This document shows positions 5,542-8,724 of a stretch of DNA of 8,724 bases, piece after piece. The notes under the pieces were generated by a model. That model was not told the origin of the DNA, made no database searches, and saw nothing but the letters and a program-made list of their open reading frames with translations. Origin of the DNA: an uncultured Lachnospiraceae bacterium (lineage in GTDB: Bacteria; Bacillota_A; Clostridia; Lachnospirales; Lachnospiraceae); contig CAJTOU010000082.1 of assembly GCA_910577835.1 (NCBI GenBank), positions 1 through 8,724 on the forward strand, given 5' to 3'. The position numbers and the translations under genes were made by a program. Within the stretch, counting starts at the first letter, position 1; each line of letters starts with the position of its first letter.

Positions 5542-6033
5542 TTAAAGGGAGTTATCAAACGTAAACCCTATTTCATTTGCATCCATTGCAGTAAATGTAC
5601 TATATTTCCCATTTGTATATTCTGAAATAACTTTATTCCAAAAATTTTGGGCAGGTAAGTTGTTAGTCCAATAGGATATTTCCCAACTGCCATGAAACAT
5701 ATTAAAAATCTTTATGGCAGCTACCCGCCCAACTCCTTTTTTCCTATATTTTTTCATTACAAAAAATTCGGCTATATTATAAGGGGTTGGCAGATTATTA
5801 TATTCACAACAGGAACGCACTAAAACCAATCCAGCAAGTTTTCTATTTACCCTAATAAAGAAAGGGTATCTTCCTTTTTCATTCCAATAGTCATCAATAT
5901 GTTTATATCCAAAATATCCGTATTCGTTTATATCATCATTAGAAAACTCTGAAAAATCATAATTATACAATTCCAACATCTGAATAAAAACAGATTTCTG
6001 TTCATATAGTATAGGTTCTATGCTGATATCCAT
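5542..6033 (-). CDS. GNAT-family N-acetyltransferase
   Basis: The 163-residue length is normal for GNAT enzymes, which transfer an acetyl group from acetyl-CoA to an amine. The core acetyl-CoA motif is visible: strand YNIAEFFV (85-92), then KKYRKKGVGRVAA with the R97-x-x-G100-x-G102 pyrophosphate-binding loop, followed by its helix. The late QNFWNKV (129-135) with Phe-Trp is typical of motif B. FIRVNRKLAGLVLVR (59-73) is the usual beta-2/beta-3 hairpin. The substrate cannot be told. ATG 6033 has GGAGGG 5 bases upstream. It starts 33 bases after the stop of the tRNA-deacylase gene on the same strand, so the two are probably cotranscribed. Confidence 0.85.
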   Translation of the reverse strand: MDISIEPILYEQKSVFIQMLELYNYDFSEFSNDDINEYGYFGYKHIDDYWNEKGRYPFFIRVNRKLAGLVLVRSCCEYNNLPTPYNIAEFFVMKKYRKKGVGRVAAIKIFNMFHGSWEISYWTNNLPAQNFWNKVISEYTNGKYSTFTAMDANEIGFTFDNSL

Positions 6034-6066
6034 ATATGCCCTCCATAAAATTTAATTATATTTTAC

Positions 6067-6555
6067 TTAAATTTGTATTATATTAACTGAATTTCCGTGT
6101 TCCTTTATAATGCGGATTAAATCATTTGTTTTTATCCAAATTGTTGCAGTATTATCATTCGGATGAACGCCTATAAGATAGGGCGGTTCAAGAAAATCTT
6201 TGTCAATAAATGTCTTAACTTTTGTTTCGATATCATTTAATATGCCAAATGGTGTTACAGAACCGGCTGATAAATTCATAATGCACATTAAATCGTTTTC
6301 TGACGCAAAACTTAATGGACGGGTATGGTTATTCTTCCTAAATTCTTTTAAGTTTACTCGTTTATTCCCTTTTACTGTAAGAAGATAGTAATTTCTTTTT
6401 TTATCATCACAAACAAATAGATTTTTTGCGTTTGCGTCTGGATAGGGTATGTCAATCTGTGAAAGGCCTGCCATGTTGTAAACAGCCTTATGTTCTGTAA
6501 TTTCATGCCATATACCCCTGTCTTCCAGATAATCATAAATTTCCTGTTTATTCAT
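6067..6555 (-). CDS. YbaK/ProX-domain aminoacyl-tRNA deacylase (PrdX-like)
   Basis: The protein has 162 residues, the usual size of free-standing PrdX/ProXp-type proteins, which hydrolyse mischarged tRNA (typically Ala-tRNA(Pro)) made by prolyl-tRNA synthetase. Family marks are all present: ITEHKAVYNM near the N-terminus, the conserved lysine K44 in NAKNLFVCD, GSVTPFGILND (98-108), and HPNDNTATIWI (131-141). Nothing essential appears missing. It acts in the cytoplasm in translation quality control. The start ATG 6555 has GTGAGG 8-9 bases upstream, and an extended -10 promoter lies 39 bases before it. The GNAT gene follows. The exact mischarged amino acid is not certain from sequence. Confidence 0.85.
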   Translation of the reverse strand: MNKQEIYDYLEDRGIWHEITEHKAVYNMAGLSQIDIPYPDANAKNLFVCDDKKRNYYLLTVKGNKRVNLKEFRKNNHTRPLSFASENDLMCIMNLSAGSVTPFGILNDIETKVKTFIDKDFLEPPYLIGVHPNDNTATIWIKTNDLIRIIKEHGNSVNIIQI

Positions 6556-6593
6556 AGCGTTACCTCACTTTCAATGCCTAATTTATGCCGCTA

Positions 6594-6622
6594 ATTATAT
6601 CACAATTACATTTAGGTTTCCA
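6594..6622 (-). promoter_or_regulatory. Extended -10 promoter of the deacylase-GNAT operon
   Basis: On the minus strand TGATATAAT gives a perfect -10 (6594-6599) with the TG extension. The -35 at 17 bases is weak (TGGAAA, 6617-6622). Confidence 0.6.
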
Positions 6623-6685
6623 TTAAATTTTTTTCTTATATTTGATTTTTCTAAGCGAAATTTAGTGGAATTGTGCGTGTGTTTG

Positions 6686-6694
6686 TGGTAAAAT
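6686..6694 (+). promoter_or_regulatory. Extended -10 promoter before the small membrane protein
   Basis: TGGTAAAAT has the TG extension and a near-consensus -10 (TAAAAT, 6689-6694), about 50 bases upstream of the ATG. The -35 region is poor (TGGAAT at 17 bases). Confidence 0.4.
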
Positions 6695-6745
6695 AATAAT
6701 GATATTGAATAATTCAGCAAATCAGTAATTTACAGGGGGAATATT

Positions 6746-7069
6746 ATGGCAGGAAGAATAATTGGATTGATTTCATGTTTGATGTGTGCTGTACCTTTTT
6801 TGATAATATCACTATATAATAGAAATAGTAGTGAACCAATTAATTTTTGGAGTGGAGATACTTCGTTAAAAAAGAAAGTCAAAAATGTTTGTGATTATAA
6901 CAAAGAAATGTCGGGACTATATAAAAGGTGTGCGATTGCATTTCTTGTGGCAGGAATAGGGTTTGTTGTATATCCTATAGTTGGGGTTATATTGATATGC
7001 CTAGATTGTACATTAGGTATTTATGCTGTATATCACAGTTACAAAAAAATATTGCAGGAATATTCATAA
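6746..7069 (+). CDS. Small integral membrane protein, hypothetical
   Basis: The protein has 107 residues, with GGGGGA 5 bases before the ATG. Three hydrophobic helices are visible: about 4-23, 61-77 and 78-97. Between the first two is a soluble loop with SSEPINFWSGD and KKKVKNVCDYNKEMSGLYK. That loop (PI-x-FW-x-G-D, then V-x-x-YN-x-E/M) recurs in small Firmicutes membrane proteins of unknown function, from memory, but I cannot name a family. No catalytic motif is seen. It is transcribed divergently from the deacylase operon and is monocistronic, followed by a gene-free stretch and a terminator at 7257. Confidence 0.75.
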   Translation: MAGRIIGLISCLMCAVPFLIISLYNRNSSEPINFWSGDTSLKKKVKNVCDYNKEMSGLYKRCAIAFLVAGIGFVVYPIVGVILICLDCTLGIYAVYHSYKKILQEYS

Positions 7070-7256
7070 TAACAGTGTGTATTACTTTTAATGTTTTAAG
7101 GGTTCCCTTAAATGTCAATTTGTCATCTTAGTGAACGAAAGTAGAAAATAGGTTACAGTTATAGATATTTTTGTAAAAGTATCTAAGAAAGTAATTTATA
7201 AAGTTATTAGAATTGGCAGATTTGCAGGAGCCTAACTAATATAATTTATAAGGCAG
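7070..7256. other. Gene-free stretch
   Basis: No ORF with a ribosome binding site is seen. There is a small AT-rich hairpin at about 7164-7185 (AGATATTTTTG, TAAAAGTATCT). The stretch could be the long 3' untranslated region of the membrane protein gene or hold an unrecognised small RNA ending at the next terminator. Confidence 0.3.
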
Positions 7257-7297
7257 AGGCATCTATTGGAAGATACCAGTAGATGCCTTTATTTTTA
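7257..7297 (+). terminator. Rho-independent terminator
   Basis: AGGCATCTA (7257-7265) pairs perfectly with TAGATGCCT (7280-7288), with partial extra pairing inside, and is followed by TTTATTTTTA. It lies about 190 bases after the last plus-strand gene. Confidence 0.75.
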
Positions 7298-7385
7298 TGG
7301 ATTTGTTTTGTGATATTTATATGTGGCTTGATAAATTTTGAAATATATGGAAGTAGGGGATAGTCTCTTTTTTGTATATTTACCA

Positions 7386-7415
7386 TTTGCAACCAAAGAT
7401 TTTCATTTTGCAACC
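7386..7415 (+). repeat. Direct repeat TTTGCAACC, 21-bp period, before the XRE gene
   Basis: TTTGCAACC occurs at 7386-7394 and 7407-7415, two helical turns apart and 70-100 bases upstream of the XRE start. The spacing on one face of the helix is what an operator for a repressor would show. Confidence 0.4.
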
Positions 7416-7484
7416 TGTAATTGGTGTAAAAATATAGTGTTATGTTTTAAAATGATTTTATCAATTGTAAAGAGGGTGTGTTAT

Positions 7485-7925
7485 ATGACAATAGGAGAAA
7501 AAATAACTAAATTGCGTAAGGAACAAAATTTAACACAAGAACAATTTGCAGAAATTTTAAAGGTGTCAAGGCAATCCGTATCAAAATGGGAACGAAATGA
7601 TGCGTATCCAGATACAGAGAAACTGGTTAGAATTGGAAAAATATTTGGCTGTTCGTTGGATTATCTTTTGAAGGATGAATTAGAGCAAATGGATGTAAAT
7701 TTGGCTGCGGCAAAAGAGGAGGCGGGGTATGATAAAATGCGTGCAGGAGTATTAACATATTTATCTTTTCCTCCAGTTTTTGGATGGATTATGGGAATTG
7801 TTTCTCTTAGATTTCAAAAAAGCCACATGAAAAATAAAGTGCAGATTAGTCTAACAATTTTGGGAATGGTATTTTCGCTGGTATGTACAATTTTAATGAT
7901 GGCAGGGATATTGTTGGGGTTATAG
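7485..7925 (+). CDS. XRE-family HTH regulator with C-terminal membrane segments
   Basis: The protein has 146 residues from ATG 7485. The frame is open further upstream (to 7338), but GAGGGTG lies 9 bases before this ATG, and MTIGEKITKLRKEQNLTQEQ is the standard XRE start. The HTH covers about 5-62 (FAEILKVSRQSVSKWE, DAYPDTEKLVRIGKIFGCSL, then DYLLKDE). After a short linker two hydrophobic segments follow, about 88-108 and 121-145, so the protein is probably tethered to the membrane with its HTH inside. Such XRE-membrane proteins are common in clostridia, usually of unknown signal. Possible operator repeats lie upstream. A second XRE gene, cut short, follows in the same direction. Confidence 0.85.
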   Translation: MTIGEKITKLRKEQNLTQEQFAEILKVSRQSVSKWERNDAYPDTEKLVRIGKIFGCSLDYLLKDELEQMDVNLAAAKEEAGYDKMRAGVLTYLSFPPVFGWIMGIVSLRFQKSHMKNKVQISLTILGMVFSLVCTILMMAGILLGL

Positions 7926-8006
7926 ATAATATTTTTAAATATTGGAAAGTTCAACTGGCAAGCGAAAATATTCTCTGTTTTATGCGAATACAAAATTTAT
8001 GGTTTC

Positions 8007-8015
8007 TGGTATAAT
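8007..8015 (+). promoter_or_regulatory. Extended -10 promoter of the truncated XRE gene
   Basis: TGGTATAAT is a perfect extended -10, 53 bases before the ATG at 8069. The -35 is not convincing. Confidence 0.55.
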
Positions 8016-8068
8016 CTAATAAAACAAGAAAATATATAAGGCATCTTATGGATTAGGAGGGTTTACAA

Positions 8069-8200
8069 ATGAATAAAATATCGTTGCGCATTGCCGATTT
8101 ACGTAAAAAAACAAAAATTACACAACAAGAGCTGGCAGATAGCATTGGAGTATCATTTCAAACCGTCAGCAAGTGGGAAACGGGAGTTTCCCAAAGTTAA
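8069..8200 (+). pseudogene. XRE-family regulator truncated by an element junction
   Basis: ATG 8069 has a strong AGGAGGG at 7-8 bases. The 43 residues form a normal XRE HTH up to the recognition helix (RIADLRKKTKITQQELADSI, then GVSFQTVSKWETGVS) and stop at TAA 8198-8200. XRE domains normally continue past WETGxS with a Pro-containing turn and two more helices, which are absent. Sequence composition changes from AT-rich to GC-rich right after GTTTCC (about 8190), so the gene was most likely cut by insertion of, or recombination with, the element to the right. The last codons create an 8-bp hairpin TGGGAAAC/GTTTCCCA. The rest of the gene is not in the window. Confidence 0.75.
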
Positions 8201-8260
8201 AGATACCACATCAATCCCACGCGGACTTTTGCTCAACCGATACAGCCGGAGGGCTGGATA

Positions 8261-8314
8261 ACAAGAAAAGGCGGTATGCGCCCCGTGGAGGGGTAGCGTA
8301 CCGCCTTTTCTTGT
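8261..8314. terminator. Bidirectional terminator hairpin at the element end
   Basis: A perfect 16-bp stem pairs ACAAGAAAAGGCGGTA (8261-8276) with TACCGCCTTTTCTTGT (8299-8314). An inner CCCC/GGGG stem (8281-8284, 8290-8293) lies in the loop. The A-run on the left and T-run on the right make it a terminator in both directions, insulating the element from host transcription. Confidence 0.7.
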
Positions 8315-8322
8315 GGGGGTTT

Positions 8323-8348
8323 CCAAAGGGGGCAACGCCCCCATTTGG
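8323..8348. repeat. GC-rich hairpin next to oriT
   Basis: CCAAAGGGGGC (8323-8333) pairs with GCCCCCATTTGG (8337-8348) with one bulged A and a 3-base loop. No T-run follows. It abuts the oriT and may be part of the relaxosome site or a structural feature of single-stranded transfer. Confidence 0.5.
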
Positions 8349-8389
8349 CACACGACTTTGCGAAGCAAAGTGTAGTGTGTTATACGCTC
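8349..8389 (+). other. oriT: Origin of transfer (oriT), MOBV/pMV158 type
   Basis: ACTTTGC (8355-8361), loop GAA, GCAAAGT (8365-8371) form a perfect hairpin, flanked by CACAC (8349-8353) and GTGTG (8375-8379), which extend the pairing. Directly after the hairpin comes TAGTGTG/TTA (8373-8382) and then TAC. TAGTGTG/TTA is the conserved nick sequence of MOBV (Mob/Pre) relaxases such as MobM of pMV158 and TnpZ of Tn4451, with cleavage between G8379 and T8380. The whole arrangement (CACAC, ACTTT hairpin, GTGTG nick) mirrors pMV158 oriT, where the relaxase gene lies just downstream on the same strand. Confidence 0.8.
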
Positions 8390-8724
8390 TGCCGGCGTTG
8401 CCGTGAAAATGCCGTTGCCGCCGGGGAGGGCAAGGGCATTTGAAGCGGCAGGAAAACAGGGCTGTGCTTGCGTGGCGTGGAGCCGCAAGCGCAGGTCTGG
8501 ACTCATCAGCAGACAGGGCGTATATGAAAGCCCCAGTTCCTCGTCCTACGCTCCAACTTGTGGACAAAGTGTCCCGAAGTTGTGGCCACACTCCCGGAAA
8601 AGTAGCAGGACAACGGGCAACCGTCAAGGCTGAAATGAACGGGTTTACACCCGGCCTTGACCTCCGCCCGCTGTCCCGCTGGATGGGTGGACAAGGCGGC
8701 CAATCCCTCAAAGTGCTTGGCCTG

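Larger units (their letters stand above)
8191..8724 (+). mobile_element. End of a mobilizable element carrying a MOBV oriT (partial)
   Basis: The GC content rises sharply from about 8190 to the window edge. The segment begins at the broken XRE gene, and holds a bidirectional terminator, a second strong hairpin and a pMV158-like origin of transfer. No convincing gene is seen in it: the open frames on both strands overlap each other, cross the hairpins and lack ribosome binding sites, as expected of GC-rich non-coding DNA. A second set of dyads (TGTGGCCACA palindrome near 8580, CTTGTGGACA near 8558) may be binding sites. The relaxase gene is expected beyond 8724 on the plus strand. Confidence 0.6.

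Noticed and set aside
7927..7944. Palindrome AATATTTTTAAATATT after the XRE gene as a terminator
   Set aside because: It is an AT-only stem with no GC core and no T-run after it.
8403..8633. Plus-strand 76-residue open frame after the oriT
   Set aside because: There is no ribosome binding site and no recognisable motif, and the composition is that of a chance frame in GC-rich DNA.
8211..8711. 166-residue minus-strand open frame in the GC-rich end, with overlapping frames at 8153-8506 and 8506-8703
   Set aside because: It runs through the terminator hairpin, the second hairpin and the oriT, is rich in Arg, Pro, Ser and Cys without recognisable motifs, and overlaps other open frames of equal quality, as expected of GC-rich non-coding DNA.
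8635..8724. Plus-strand frame from ATG 8635 that stays open to the window edge
   Set aside because: It is too short to judge, has no clear ribosome binding site and does not show a Mob/Pre relaxase start.

Overview
The window looks like an accessory, decaying stretch of a Firmicutes/Clostridia chromosome, of the gut Lachnospiraceae or Oscillospiraceae type. Most of it is AT-rich, with AGGAGG-type ribosome binding sites, sigma-A promoters and clostridial protein families. The last ~530 bases switch abruptly to GC-rich sequence that behaves like the end of a mobile element. No rRNA, tRNA or CRISPR array is visible.

Left part (1-2483, all minus strand). A flavodoxin-type reductase with a Cys cluster runs off the left edge. 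Its likely regulator, a MerR-family protein with an extra excisionase-like N-terminal domain, lies just upstream. Between them is a promoter with the 19-bp spacer typical of MerR-activated promoters, overlapped by a long dyad followed by T residues. Further right is a tnpV gene, a leftover of Tn4451-type elements, with a strong terminator, flanked by short coding-like scars.

Middle part (2484-6555). A DtxR/MntR-family metal regulator (minus) faces a divergent unit that now holds only a 14-codon and a 38-codon ORF. Similar DtxR-box-like sites lie on both sides of the shared intergenic region, so this looks like a metal-homeostasis locus whose structural genes were lost. Next comes an unrecognised 363-residue protein with an internal duplication, behind a good match to a sigma-D/sigma-28 (motility) promoter. 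A lipoprotein gene follows on the minus strand and may be the remnant of an M56/BlaR1-type membrane protein. A two-gene operon follows: a PrdX/YbaK-type aminoacyl-tRNA deacylase and a GNAT acetyltransferase.

Right part (6746-8724). A small membrane protein, an XRE regulator with membrane segments, and a second XRE gene cut off after its HTH lie on the plus strand. At the cut (~8190) the composition changes. The GC-rich DNA beyond carries a bidirectional terminator hairpin, a second hairpin, and what appears to be a complete pMV158-type (MOBV) origin of transfer with the nick sequence TAGTGTG/TTA. This predicts a Mob/Pre (MobV) relaxase gene just beyond the right edge, and an integrated mobilizable element that interrupted the second XRE gene. 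The oriT and the tnpV gene are both hallmarks of the Tn4451 family, although they lie about 6 kb apart.
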